The translations under genes and the position numbers were made by a program. Of a stretch of 64,000 nucleotides of DNA, positions 26,730-35,386 are shown piece after piece; the stretch's first letter is position 1, and every line of letters starts with the position of its first letter. The notes under the pieces are model-generated. The model was given only the letters and a program-made list of their open reading frames with translations, was not told the origin of the DNA and made no database searches. The stretch comes from JAAYCB01 sp012744395 (GTDB taxonomy: Bacteria > Planctomycetota > Planctomycetia > Pirellulales > Thermoguttaceae). The stretch lies in the NCBI GenBank assembly GCA_028703175.1, contig JAQVNJ010000010.1, positions 1 through 64,000 on the forward strand, in the 5' to 3' direction.

Positions 26730-28520
26730 TTACGACCGGCCGCCGCCGCAGGGGAGAACCAGGACGAAGCACGCACCTTCCCCAGGACGCAGGCTGCGGC
26801 AGAAAAGTTCGCCCTGCATTCTCCGGGCGAGCCGCCGGCTCAGCGCCAGTCCGAGGCCGACTCCCGGCGCGCTCCGTGCAGCGGCGGCGGCGGACTTGGA
26901 AAACGCGCGGAAGAGGTGGCGATGCTCGGCGGCGGAGATTCCCGGCCCGTGGTCGCGGACCCGGAGCTCCACCTGGTCGCCGACCCGCTCGACCGCGAGA
27001 TGGATCCGCCGATCAGCGGCCCCTTGGGCGTACTTGCACGCGTTGTCGACCAAGTTGACCAGAATCTGTTCCACCGCCGAGGGATTCGCCAGGATCGGGT
27101 CGTCTTGGATCAGCTCGCTGATTTCGACTTCGAGGTGCATTCCGGCCTGGCCGGCGTAGCCGGCGAGCCGGTCGGCAATCGGTTGGAGGAGCTGCCCGAC
27201 GGGCAGGCACTCGATCCGCCCATCGCTGCGGCCCCGTTCCAGGCGAGCGTAGGCGAGGACATTTTCGACCAGGTGGGTGAGCCGGCCCGCCTCCCGGTGG
27301 AGCGTTTGGAGATACTCGCGGCGCGCCCGCGGGTCGGTGACCATCCCCTCTGCAAGCATCTCGGTGTACATCTGAAAGGTGGTCAGGGGAGTGCGGAGCT
27401 CGTGGGTGACCGCCGAAACGAACGTCGCCCGCCGCTCGCTCAACCGCAGGACCCCCCAGAGAAGCAGTCCCACGGCCGCCACCGCCAGCGCCGCGCCCGT
27501 CCAGGCGATGGCCAGCGACACCTGGGTGGGCCAACGGTCGGACGGGATCGTCGGCAGCCAATCGCCGGGGACCAGGCGTGCCGGCAGCGCGGCCAACTGG
27601 CGCGGCTGGCTTGCCTCATTGGCCTGGGCGAGGGGTTCAAGCGACGCGCCCGGGACCAGGTCGGCCGCCAGGCTGACCAGCCACGCTTCGATCTTGGGCC
27701 AGTCGAGCAGGCAGCCTTGAAGGTAGGAGCCGTCGCTGAGCGACACGCGGCGCGCGAGCAAGAGGTCTTCGCCGATCCAGAGCGGCGTCATCGGGACCCC
27801 GCTCGCCTCAGAAGGATCGATGCCCGGCTGGCCCGGGGGCAGGACGGCGGCGTTCTGCATGAGAACCTGGGTCTGGGCCATGACATTGCTGCTGGAGACG
27901 ATAGCGCCTCGCTTGCGAAACTCGATGTTGCCGCGGCTGAACGGCTCGGCGCGCTCCAGTTCGCCCCCCTTGGCGATCGGTTCTGATTGCGCCAGGCGAC
28001 GATCCGGCTGGAACGGCTCAGCCGCCCGAACGCCCGGTGCGGGGAGCCGCGCCATGAGCTGGTCGGGCTTGACCGTGCGGGCGAGATGTTCCAGGCGCCG
28101 CGAGAACGCCTCGATTGCCTGGAACGAGCGGCCCTCCGGCGACGCGCTCGGAATCGGCCGCGCCGGCACCTCGGGCGAGCTCAGCCGTCCATCGGGCCCG
28201 AACTGGAAATGCACCCGCACAAACGGCGAGGGGTAGGCCAGAAAGGCCGAGGGGGAGAGCCGCCTCGCCGAGTCCCCCGCGGGGTCCGCGCTCCGGTATG
28301 CCGACACCGGCTGGGCGCTCTCCTGTGCCACGATCGGTGCCAGGGCGGAGTCCATCCGCCAGAGGGCGAGGCGGACGTTTTCCTCAATCGCGGCGGCCCG
28401 CAGGGCCGCCGACTCCGCCCGCTCCAGCCTCAGCGCAGTCCACGTCGCCCAGCCCATGGCCGCCATGACCAGGGTGAAGCACGCGATGAACGGCAGCCAG
28501 ATATGCCAGGAACGCTTCAT
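26730..28520 (-). CDS. Membrane sensor histidine kinase (EnvZ/PhoR type)
   Basis: A 596-residue kinase. The first membrane span is WLPFIACFTLVMAAMGWATW (about residues 6-25). It is followed by a long, Pro-rich extracytoplasmic part of roughly 300 residues with no recognised domain, and a second span near residue 350 (AIAWTGAALAVAAVGLLLWG). The H-box AVTHELRTPLTTF has its histidine near residue 373. The N-box (NLVDNACKYA), DHGPGIS and GVGLGLAL complete the ATPase domain. The start at 28520 (MKRSWHIW) is chosen over an upstream in-frame start. The OmpR-type regulator at 28650 precedes it in the same direction and is its likely partner. Confidence 0.92.
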   Translation of the reverse strand: MKRSWHIWLPFIACFTLVMAAMGWATWTALRLERAESAALRAAAIEENVRLALWRMDSALAPIVAQESAQPVSAYRSADPAGDSARRLSPSAFLAYPSPFVRVHFQFGPDGRLSSPEVPARPIPSASPEGRSFQAIEAFSRRLEHLARTVKPDQLMARLPAPGVRAAEPFQPDRRLAQSEPIAKGGELERAEPFSRGNIEFRKRGAIVSSSNVMAQTQVLMQNAAVLPPGQPGIDPSEASGVPMTPLWIGEDLLLARRVSLSDGSYLQGCLLDWPKIEAWLVSLAADLVPGASLEPLAQANEASQPRQLAALPARLVPGDWLPTIPSDRWPTQVSLAIAWTGAALAVAAVGLLLWGVLRLSERRATFVSAVTHELRTPLTTFQMYTEMLAEGMVTDPRARREYLQTLHREAGRLTHLVENVLAYARLERGRSDGRIECLPVGQLLQPIADRLAGYAGQAGMHLEVEISELIQDDPILANPSAVEQILVNLVDNACKYAQGAADRRIHLAVERVGDQVELRVRDHGPGISAAEHRHLFRAFSKSAAAAARSAPGVGLGLALSRRLARRMQGELFCRSLRPGEGACFVLVLPCGGGRS

Positions 28521-28538
28521 TGCCCTCAACGTCCGATC

Positions 28539-28632
28539 CCGTAGCACGGGTCTCCCGGCCCGTTGCCCCTCGTTTGCCGGCCCGTTGCCCTTCGTTTGCC
28601 GCCCGTAGAACGGGTCTCCCGGCCCGTTGCCC
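28539..28632. repeat. Duplicated 30-bp interspersed repeat
   Basis: The 30 bases at 28539-28568 recur at 28603-28632 with a single difference (C to A). The unit contains GGGTCTCCC and GGCCCGTTGCCC. Partial copies of GGCCCGTTGCCC lie between them. A related sequence is seen at 60490-60517 in reverse orientation and a short derivative near 29358-29377. It sits between the kinase and regulator genes. Confidence 0.75.
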
Positions 28633-28649
28633 TGCTTTCGATCCTTGTA

Positions 28650-29351
28650 CTAACAAGAGACGCTCCGATTGAATTTGTATCCTCTGCCCCGCACCGTGAC
28701 CAGGATGGTGGGCCGTTGTGGATCGTCGGCCAGTTTCTCGCGAAGCCTGGCGATACACATGTCGATCGTCCGCGTGGCGATCCCCTGGGGCGAGATTCGC
28801 CAGACGTTGGCCAGGATCTCCTCGCGGGAGACGGTTCTGCCGGCGTTGATCGCCAGGTACCGGATCAATTCGATCTCGCGCTGCGACAATTCCTGGCAGC
28901 GCCCGTCCTCGAAGCGGACCTCCCGGCGGCTGAAATCGATGCAGCCGCCGGGAACGGCGATCTCCGCCAGGTCGGCCGGTCGTTCGGCCGACCGGCGGAG
29001 GACCGCCTCGACCCGCGCGAGCAGCTCCTTGACGCTGAACGGCTTGACGACATAATCGTCGGCGCCGTCGCGGAGTCCGCGGACCCGGTCGGCTTCGTCG
29101 CCTCGGGCGGTGAGCAGGATCACGGGCATGGCGGGGCGCAATCGCCGCACCTCGGCCAGAATCTCGAATCCATCGCGTCCCGGAAGCACCAGGTCGAGCA
29201 GCAGCAAGTCGTACTGCCGCGACCGCGCTGCCTCCAGGCCGCCCGTTCCATCCGCCGCCTGGATCACCGCGTAGCCGGAAAACCGCAGCGCGTCGGCCAC
29301 CGCGCGGCGAATGGCCGCATCATCTTCGACGACGAGAATCTGGCGTGTCAT
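28650..29351 (-). CDS. OmpR/PhoB-family response regulator
   Basis: A 233-residue regulator. The receiver domain has D10/D11 in the acidic pocket, the phospho-acceptor D53 (LLLLDLVLPGRDG) and the switch lysine in VVKPFSV. The C-terminal winged helix is typical (ELSQREIELIRYLAINAG, then SREEILANVW and TRTIDMCIARLREKL, ending VRGRGYKF). It should be phosphorylated by the kinase at 26730-28520, whose gene follows after a 130-base repeat-containing gap. The start MTRQILVVEDD at 29351 is chosen because the 55 residues before it look non-coding. Confidence 0.95.
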   Translation of the reverse strand: MTRQILVVEDDAAIRRAVADALRFSGYAVIQAADGTGGLEAARSRQYDLLLLDLVLPGRDGFEILAEVRRLRPAMPVILLTARGDEADRVRGLRDGADDYVVKPFSVKELLARVEAVLRRSAERPADLAEIAVPGGCIDFSRREVRFEDGRCQELSQREIELIRYLAINAGRTVSREEILANVWRISPQGIATRTIDMCIARLREKLADDPQRPTILVTVRGRGYKFNRSVSC

Positions 29352-29521
29352 GGTATTCCCGGGAGGGAAACTCCCGGCCCGTCGCGTCACCCCGCCGTTG
29401 GCTGATCGTGGGGCGGCGCTGCCGCGTTGGCCGTGTGGATGTATTCGGTTTAAGGAGACAATTGTTGGCCGCTGCAGCCGCCTGGAATCGGGCCGCTCTC
29501 GACCATCCTGCGGCAATCTTG

Positions 29522-31204
29522 TCAGCGCGATGGGACGTAGCGCTCGTAGCGATAGGTGAGTGTCTTCTCCTCGCCCGGCTTGAGCTTGAGACTCCAGCGG
29601 ATCATTCCGCGCCGCTCGGCCAGTTTGAGTTCATCGGGCGAGAGCGACATCTGACCTCCGCTCGCGACGGTGGGTTTGCCGGGCACCGGATTGTCGATCA
29701 GGATCTCCACCGGCTGGGGATCGAAGTTGCGGATTCGCAGCGTGCCCGCGAGCGTGACCAGGTCGTAGCTGACGCTCGGGCTTGGGGAATGAATCTTCAG
29801 CTGGCGATCGACCTCCTGCTCGGACTTCTCGTGGACCACGTTGATCGCCGTCGTGACTTCGAGCTCCGACTTGCCCGACTTGGGGGTGTAATAGAGCAGG
29901 TCTTCGCTCAAGGGGCGGTGGCCGTCGATCGCCAGGCATGGGCCGGTGGTCCAGGCCGACGGCGAGTCGTTGTGGAGCACGAGAAAGTGCCGCATCTTCT
30001 CCGGAGGCGACCAGCGATACACGTGGCCGTAGCGGATCGTCTGGGCGAGCAGCGTGAGAAGCGCTTTTTCCCCGCGCCGCAGCGTCAGGTCCGAAACCGT
30101 GTAGACCGTGTAGTCGGTTCCCGCGGGACCGGCCAGCTCGGGGAGCTTCCCGATCGCCGCGCCGAGGTCGCCCGGCGGTTCGACCGGCTGGTCGGCGGCC
30201 CCGGGCGGTTGGTTGAACTGCGGCGCCACGGCGGCGTTGGAGACGATGCCCGCTCGGCTGATGATTTGCTGGGTCATGGCCTGCTGGGGGACGTTGGCGG
30301 CGACCGCCGCGCCGATCGTGCGGATCACTTGGCCGACAGCGACCGGCGCCAGGTAATCGGTGTGGACGAAGTGGGGCACGCCGACCACGAGGTGCACGTC
30401 CGTGTGGATCAGGTCCTCGGCCTCGTTGACGAGCGTGCCTCGGAGCGTCAGCCGGGCGGTCTGTTCGTCGACGATTTCCAGCGTGTAGTCGGGAATCCAG
30501 GTGATGCCCTTGCGGAGGTAGGCCATGCCGATCTTCGACTTGCCCACGGGCTTCTTGTCATCCGCGGCCACGTGGACGCGAAGCGGCAGATCGAGGATCT
30601 GCATCCGCTTGAGACCGGCGATCGGCACCGCGAGCGCCTGCTGGTCGTCGTCGAGGACGGCGAACTGCGGGCCGACGGAGAGGAGTCTGCCCGCGGCGGC
30701 GCGCTGCTCGCCACGGTGCTGGTAGCGGAGCTCGACTTTCAAGCCAATCGCCGGCTCCAATCGCGCCCGCCGCGCCGCCTCGTCATCCGCCGCGTCGCGC
30801 CCGTCGAACTCGACGAGTTCACCGGGGCCAGACCCGACCATGTCGATCGATTGCCGCTGGTCGATGGCGTAGATCGCCAGGGTCCCGAAGACGGCCGGCG
30901 GCACCTGGCTGGCCAGGCACCAGCCGTCGCGCAGGGCAACGTCGCCCTGGCGGATGAAGAATCCCAGCCCGTTCTTGAACACCGCCACCGACGTGGTCTG
31001 CGGCTGCCAGATATGGGGATTCTTGAAGTCGGCCGCGAGCCCGGCGGGTTGTTCCGCCTCAGGCGCCGCGCGGCCCTCAGCGCGGCCCGGGACACGCTCC
31101 GGTTCAGCGCCGCCGGCAATCCGCGCCGGCGCCAAGGCAGCCGCCAGCAAGGCGGCCAATCCGAGAGAACAACCGAAACGCGTTCGCCCTGCGATACGGG
31201 TCAT
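29522..31204 (-). CDS. Exported protein resembling DUF4139-domain proteins
   Basis: A 560-residue protein with a signal peptide (LGLAALLAAALAPARIAGGA). The mature chain starts with a charged, Pro-rich linker. It then has a largely beta-strand architecture, with TTSVAVFKNGLGFFIRQGDV near the start and a C-terminal half (WIPDYTLEIVDEQTARLTLRG, continuing to LTYRYERYVPSR) that recalls DUF4139 proteins, whose function is not established. It is the first gene upstream of the regulator/kinase pair on the same strand, with 170 bases between, so a link to envelope sensing is possible but only by position. Confidence 0.6.
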   Translation of the reverse strand: MTRIAGRTRFGCSLGLAALLAAALAPARIAGGAEPERVPGRAEGRAAPEAEQPAGLAADFKNPHIWQPQTTSVAVFKNGLGFFIRQGDVALRDGWCLASQVPPAVFGTLAIYAIDQRQSIDMVGSGPGELVEFDGRDAADDEAARRARLEPAIGLKVELRYQHRGEQRAAAGRLLSVGPQFAVLDDDQQALAVPIAGLKRMQILDLPLRVHVAADDKKPVGKSKIGMAYLRKGITWIPDYTLEIVDEQTARLTLRGTLVNEAEDLIHTDVHLVVGVPHFVHTDYLAPVAVGQVIRTIGAAVAANVPQQAMTQQIISRAGIVSNAAVAPQFNQPPGAADQPVEPPGDLGAAIGKLPELAGPAGTDYTVYTVSDLTLRRGEKALLTLLAQTIRYGHVYRWSPPEKMRHFLVLHNDSPSAWTTGPCLAIDGHRPLSEDLLYYTPKSGKSELEVTTAINVVHEKSEQEVDRQLKIHSPSPSVSYDLVTLAGTLRIRNFDPQPVEILIDNPVPGKPTVASGGQMSLSPDELKLAERRGMIRWSLKLKPGEEKTLTYRYERYVPSR

Positions 31205-31342
31205 GGCATGCCTCCTGACAGGAGTGTTGGAAGAACCGGGCCGTTGACGCAACGAGCCCTGATATTCACCACTTTACCAGGGGAGACCGCGGGCGCGTGT
31301 AACGAATTTGTAACATGGCTTTCAGTAGTCAGCCATCCGCCG

Positions 31343-31647
31343 TCAGCCGTCAGCCGTCAGCCATCCGCCGTCAGCTTTCGGCCGTCGCGCGCCAACGGCA
31401 CCCGACGCGTGAGCCAGGCCAACTCGGATTAGCCGCGCTTTCGCCACCCTGGACGGGCTGATTGGCGCGCGGCCCAATCCGGGGCCTCTTCGGGGAGTGC
31501 CTGTCTGGCTGCGCGGTGCTCGGAGTCCAGGTGCGCTGCTCCGCGCCGACGGGAAGGCTGTGTTGTGACACGCGCTCCGCGCAAAGCAGCCTCTTGTGTC
31601 CCACTCAGAAGATTCCCATCGACGGCCCACTGACGGCTGACGGCTGA
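31343..31647. repeat. Segment bounded by perfect 18-bp inverted repeats
   Basis: TCAGCCGTCAGCCGTCAG at 31343-31360 is the exact reverse complement of the 18 bases at 31630-31647, leaving 269 bases between. The left copy is embedded in longer tandem CAGCCGTCAGCCATCCG-like repeats. No transposase is present, so a mobile origin is only a guess; it could be a non-autonomous element or chance expansion of a short unit. Confidence 0.55.
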
Positions 31648-31666
31648 TTGTAGGGCCAAGAACGGG

Positions 31667-31704
31667 CCAAGGGGCGCCGCCTTCGAGGGGGCCGCGCCCC
31701 TTGG
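31667..31704 (-). terminator. Hairpin downstream of rplQ, possible end of the ribosomal operon
   Basis: CCAAGGGGCG (31667-31676) pairs perfectly with CGCCCCTTGG (31695-31704); the loop can pair further. It lies 30 bases after the rplQ stop on the minus strand. No U-run follows, so it may be a weak or Rho-aided terminator. Confidence 0.35.
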
Positions 31705-31733
31705 GTGATTCGCCAACCGCTTGTGCCCGGCGG

Positions 31734-32408
31734 CTATTGCTGTTCCGGCTCGTCGGAGGACGGCTGGTCGCCGGCCGCCTCGTCCACCGTATCGGGCGAC
31801 TCGCCGGCGGCCTCCTCGTTCGTGACGTCTTCATCGGCCACGGTCTCCTCGTCGAAGACGGGCCTTTGACTCTTCTCGCGGACGCGGTCGCGGACGCCGA
31901 CAAACTCGAGGATCGCCTGCGGCCCCGCGTCGCCGAGCCTGGGGGTGGCCAGCTTCAGGATTCGCGTGTAACCGCCCGGCCGATCAGCGAACCGCGGCCC
32001 CAATTCTTCGAAGAGAATCTCGACGGCCTTCTTGTCACCGAGCAATTTGAGGGCTCGCCGCCGCGCGGCGACCACAGGCGCAACCGCCTGATTCCAGCTC
32101 TGCCACTCGGGGCTGTTGCGCCAGGCGCGCCATGTGTCCGAGCCGCGCTCGGCGCCGCAATCGAGCCGCTCGGCGGCCTCCTGATGGGGCAGGCTTTTCC
32201 GTGCGATCGTAATGCACTTTTCCACGAGGGGGCGGACCTCTTTCGCCTTCGGCAGGGTGGTCACGATCCGCCCCTTGACCTTGGGGGCATTCTCGTCGTG
32301 CTCGGCGTCGCGCTCGGTGAGGATCAGCGCCGAGGCGAGGTTCCTCAGCAGGGCCCTTTGATGGCTCGGGTTGCGGCCGAGCTTGCGGCCTTTGTTGCGG
32401 TGTCGCAT
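31734..32408 (-). CDS. rplQ: 50S ribosomal protein L17 with insertion and acidic tail
   Basis: L17 binds 23S rRNA near the exit tunnel. The N-terminus (MRHRNKGRKLGRNPSHQRAL) and LASALILTERDAE are canonical. At 224 residues it is far longer than the usual 115-130. There is an insertion around residues 75-125 (containing DTWRAWRNSPEWQSWNQAV) before the conserved LFEELGPRFADRPGGYTRI, and an acidic tail of about 45 residues rich in D and E at the C-terminus. It is the last gene of the ribosomal cluster, after rpoA. Confidence 0.95.
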   Translation of the reverse strand: MRHRNKGRKLGRNPSHQRALLRNLASALILTERDAEHDENAPKVKGRIVTTLPKAKEVRPLVEKCITIARKSLPHQEAAERLDCGAERGSDTWRAWRNSPEWQSWNQAVAPVVAARRRALKLLGDKKAVEILFEELGPRFADRPGGYTRILKLATPRLGDAGPQAILEFVGVRDRVREKSQRPVFDEETVADEDVTNEEAAGESPDTVDEAAGDQPSSDEPEQQ

Positions 32409-32518
32409 GGTTCTTGAATCGATCTGAAAAAGGTGTTTTGCAGGATGCGGCCCCGGGGCGTATCGCCCGCCGGGGGGGCGACTGGCGGTCCGGATCGGCC
32501 CGCGCGGGGCCGTTCTTG

Positions 32519-33517
32519 TCAGAGCAGGTTCGTCGACGCGGGCGGCACGCGCATGCCGAGCCGCAGGCCGAAATCGGCGAGCTTCTCGCGGACTTCATTC
32601 AACGTCGTTTCGCCGAAGTTGCGGACCTCCAGGAGCTGATCCTCGGCGCAGGACACCAGGTCGCGGACGGTGCGGATGTTCTCCGACTCCAGGCAATTCG
32701 TCGCCCGGACCGAGAGGTTCAACTCCGCCAGGCTCATCGAGAGCTTGGCCTCGGTCGCCGGGTCGAGCCCGATTGCCCCGGAAGCCCTGGCTTCCGCATG
32801 GATTTTGCTTCCCAGTTCCGTGTATTGGACGAACGGGTTCAAATGCTTGCGGAGAATCTTCGCCGCCTCGACCAGGGCCATTTCCGGCCCGATCGAGCCG
32901 TCCGTCCAGATTTCGAAGGTCAGCTTGTCGTAGTTGGTCTTCTGGCCGACCCGGGTCTCTTCGACATCGTAGCGGACGCGGACGACCGGGCTGAACGCGG
33001 CGTCGAGGGGAATCGTGCCGATTTCCTGCACCTGCTCGATCTGCTCGGCCGCGGGCACGTAGCCGCGCCCATTTTCCACGACCATCTCCATCACGAACGG
33101 CACGTCGTCGGTCAACGTGGCCAGCACATGGTCCTTATTAATGACTTCCACGAAATTGTCCGTTTGGACGTGGGCGCCGGTGATCACGCCGCGCTGGTTC
33201 CGCTCGACGCGGAGGACGCGGGTTTGCGGGCTGTGGTTCCTGACGATCAGCGCCTTGACGTTGAGCACGATCTCGGTCACGTCTTCGACGACGCCGGGGA
33301 GCGTGGTGAATTCGTGCTGAGCGCTGTGCAGCTGAATCCTCGTGATCGCGCTGCCTTCGAGGCTCGAGAGCATGACGCGGCGCAGGCTGTTGCCGATGCT
33401 CGCCCCGAATCCGCGCTCGAACGGTTCGGCGATGAACTTGCCGTAAGTCGCCGTCAGGGTGTTTTTGTCGCAGGCCACTTGACTTGGAAGCTCAAGGCCG
33501 CGCCATCGAATTCGCAT
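32519..33517 (-). CDS. rpoA: DNA-directed RNA polymerase alpha subunit
   Basis: A 332-residue alpha subunit, the normal length. The N-terminal dimerisation domain carries FGASIGNSLRRVMLSSLEG and GYVPA. The C-terminal domain (ELNLSVRATNCLESENIRTV, then NFGETTLNEVREKL) has the helix-hairpin-helix that contacts UP elements and activators. It sits between rpsD and rplQ, its usual alpha-operon place. Confidence 0.98.
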   Translation of the reverse strand: MRIRWRGLELPSQVACDKNTLTATYGKFIAEPFERGFGASIGNSLRRVMLSSLEGSAITRIQLHSAQHEFTTLPGVVEDVTEIVLNVKALIVRNHSPQTRVLRVERNQRGVITGAHVQTDNFVEVINKDHVLATLTDDVPFVMEMVVENGRGYVPAAEQIEQVQEIGTIPLDAAFSPVVRVRYDVEETRVGQKTNYDKLTFEIWTDGSIGPEMALVEAAKILRKHLNPFVQYTELGSKIHAEARASGAIGLDPATEAKLSMSLAELNLSVRATNCLESENIRTVRDLVSCAEDQLLEVRNFGETTLNEVREKLADFGLRLGMRVPPASTNLL

Positions 33518-33566
33518 GGGAACCCTCCGATGATTTCAAAACGTCGGAAACGACGATCACCCGCAA

Positions 33567-34193
33567 CTACTTCGAGCAGAGCTCGACGATCAAGTTCGGC
33601 TCGACGGGAATCGACACGTCCTCGGCCTCGGGCAGCCGCACGATCTGCCCCTCGGGCTTCTCGCCCTCGACCCGGACGAGAAAATCTGGAAGTTCACGCT
33701 GGAATTCCGACATATTCGCCTGGACGAGTTCCGTACTCTTCTTCCGCAGCTTGACCCCGATCACGTCGCCGACGCGGACCTCGTAACCGGCGATATCGAC
33801 TGGCGAACCGTTGACGGTAATGTGTCCGTGACAGATCATCTGCCGCGACTGCGCCCGCGACGGGCCCCAGCCGAGCCGGTGGACGATGCTGTCCAAGCGC
33901 CGCTCGAGGAGGCTCATGAGGACCTTGCCGGTGTTGCCCTTGGCCCGCTCCGCGCGCTGGAAGTAGCGGCGGAACTGGCGTTCCAGGACGCCGTAGAAGT
34001 GCTTGACCTTCTGCTTCTCGCGGAGGTGGATTCCGTAGTCGGTCAATTTCCCACGACGAAACGTGTGCATCCCCGGCGGTGTCTGCCGCCGCTCGAACGC
34101 GCACTTGTTCGTGTCGCAGCGGAGGCCCTTGAGGAACAACTTCATCCCCTCGCGGCGGCACATCCGACAAACCGGTCCCGTATTTCGCGCCAT
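33567..34193 (-). CDS. rpsD: 30S ribosomal protein S4 (zinc-motif form)
   Basis: S4 nucleates the 5' domain of 16S rRNA and represses its operon in several bacteria. The 208 residues keep the four N-terminal cysteines (C9 and C12, then C26 and C31) of the zinc-binding form. The S4 RNA-binding domain follows (RRLDSIVHRLGWGPSRAQSR, then HGHITVNGSPV). It lies between rpsK and rpoA. Confidence 0.98.
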   Translation of the reverse strand: MARNTGPVCRMCRREGMKLFLKGLRCDTNKCAFERRQTPPGMHTFRRGKLTDYGIHLREKQKVKHFYGVLERQFRRYFQRAERAKGNTGKVLMSLLERRLDSIVHRLGWGPSRAQSRQMICHGHITVNGSPVDIAGYEVRVGDVIGVKLRKKSTELVQANMSEFQRELPDFLVRVEGEKPEGQIVRLPEAEDVSIPVEPNLIVELCSK

Positions 34194-34334
34194 GCCTGTC
34201 TTCTACTCCCAATCACTGTGTTTCCACATTAAGTTGTCGTTGTTCTGTTTCCCGCCGGGGCGCCGGCGGACCGCCGCTTGCACCGCGGGGGCGAAGAACT
34301 CGGCTCTCCGCGGCGTTCGGCCGGTGCGGCGAAC

Positions 34335-34715
34335 TCACACGCGGCGGCGTTTTTTCGGGCGGCAGCCATTGTGCGGCAACGGCGTGACGTCTTCAATGGA
34401 CTTGACCGTCAGGCCGGCCGCCTGGAGGGCGGTGATCGCGCTCTCGCGCCCGCTGCCCGGCCCCTTGACCTTGACGTCCACTTCCTTGACGCCGAACTTG
34501 ATCGCTTTCTCGGCGGCCTGCTGTGCGGCCATCTGGCCGGCGAAGGGCGTGCTCTTCCGGCTGCCTTTGAAGCTTGCCGTGCCCGCACTCGCCCAGCAGA
34601 GCGTATCGCCCTTGGTGTCCGTGATCGTCACCGTGGTGTTGTTGAACGTCGCCCTCACGTGGGCCACGCCCACCGTCACGTTGCGACGAGTCTTGCGTCG
34701 TTTCCCTTTTGCCAC
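34335..34715 (-). CDS. rpsK: 30S ribosomal protein S11
   Basis: S11 lies in the platform of the 30S subunit near the mRNA exit. The 126-residue chain shows the expected VAHVRATFNNTTVTITDTKG and GPGSGRESAITALQ and ends NGCRPKKRRRV. It follows rpsM by 99 bases and precedes rpsD by 141 bases in the alpha-operon order. Confidence 0.98.
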   Translation of the reverse strand: MAKGKRRKTRRNVTVGVAHVRATFNNTTVTITDTKGDTLCWASAGTASFKGSRKSTPFAGQMAAQQAAEKAIKFGVKEVDVKVKGPGSGRESAITALQAAGLTVKSIEDVTPLPHNGCRPKKRRRV

Positions 34716-34814
34716 CGCTCGCTATGCTCCTTGTCAGTCGCGTGTTTGTCTCGCCCGGATTCCGTCTACCGCCTCCCCGGCCCCCGGCCCCCGCGCCGAG
34801 GACCAGCCGCCCCC

Positions 34815-35198
34815 CTAGTGCAGGTCCTTGACGCCCTTCTTTCCGGCAACCGTCTTCTTCGGCCCCTTCCGCGTTCGCGCGTTGGTCCGCGTCCGCTGGC
34901 CACGGACCGGCAGGCCACGGCGATGCCGCAAACCACGATAAGAACCGATGTCTCGCAGGCGGCTGATGTTCTGGTTGACCTGGCGCCGCAGGTGCCCCTC
35001 GACCACGTAGTCCTTGTCCAACAGCGCGGCAAGCCGGCCCAGCTCGTCCTCCTTCAACTCCCGCGCGCGGACGAGCGGATCGACGCCGGCCTTGTGGCAC
35101 AACTCACGGGCAGTCTTCGGACCGACGCCGTAGAGATAGGTCAGCGAAATGAACGTCGGTCGATCGTTCGGAATGTCGACACCCAACAGACGCGGCAT
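34815..35198 (-). CDS. rpsM: 30S ribosomal protein S13
   Basis: S13 sits in the head of the 30S subunit and contacts the 50S subunit and the P-site tRNA. From MPRLLGVDIPNDR it is 127 residues, with the helix-two-turn-helix SLTYLYGVGPKTARELC and the basic tail RGLPVRGQRTRTNARTRKGP. A GGAGAAATCCT ribosome-binding stretch before 35198 supports this start over a frame beginning 21 codons earlier. Confidence 0.98.
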   Translation of the reverse strand: MPRLLGVDIPNDRPTFISLTYLYGVGPKTARELCHKAGVDPLVRARELKEDELGRLAALLDKDYVVEGHLRRQVNQNISRLRDIGSYRGLRHRRGLPVRGQRTRTNARTRKGPKKTVAGKKGVKDLH

Positions 35199-35272
35199 AG
35201 GATTTCTCCCTCTCAGTGGCCGACCGGCGGCCACGCGTTTACCAATCGGACCTGCGCACAACCGGCATCCGC

Positions 35273-35386
35273 CTAGCCTTGGCGCTGCTTGTGACGGGGA
35301 TTGCTACAGACCACGTAAACCGTGCCCTTGCGGCGGACCACCTTACAATTTTCGCAAATCCGTTTCACGCTCGCTCGGACTTTCAT
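35273..35386 (-). CDS. rpmJ: 50S ribosomal protein L36 (zinc form)
   Basis: A 37-residue protein with the complete L36 pattern: MKVRASVKRICENCKVVRRK, then GTVYVVCSNPRHKQRQG. The zinc ligands C11, C14, C27 and H32 are all present. It lies between map and rpsM, its normal position, although infA, which usually separates map from rpmJ, is not here. Confidence 0.97.
   Translation of the reverse strand: MKVRASVKRICENCKVVRRKGTVYVVCSNPRHKQRQG

Larger units (their letters stand above)
31205..31733. other. Intergenic region between the ribosomal cluster and the DUF4139-like gene
   Basis: A 529-base stretch without a credible gene. It holds short tandem CAGCCGT/CAGCCATCCG units at about 31328-31375, a perfect 18-bp inverted repeat (31343-31360 with 31630-31647) and a hairpin at 31667-31704. 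Frames translating through it are repetitive (for example SAVSRQPSAVS). Confidence 0.5.

Noticed and set aside
31323..31385. Tandem CAGCCGT-type units considered as a CRISPR array
   Set aside because: Units are too short and have no spacer pattern; no cas gene is near.
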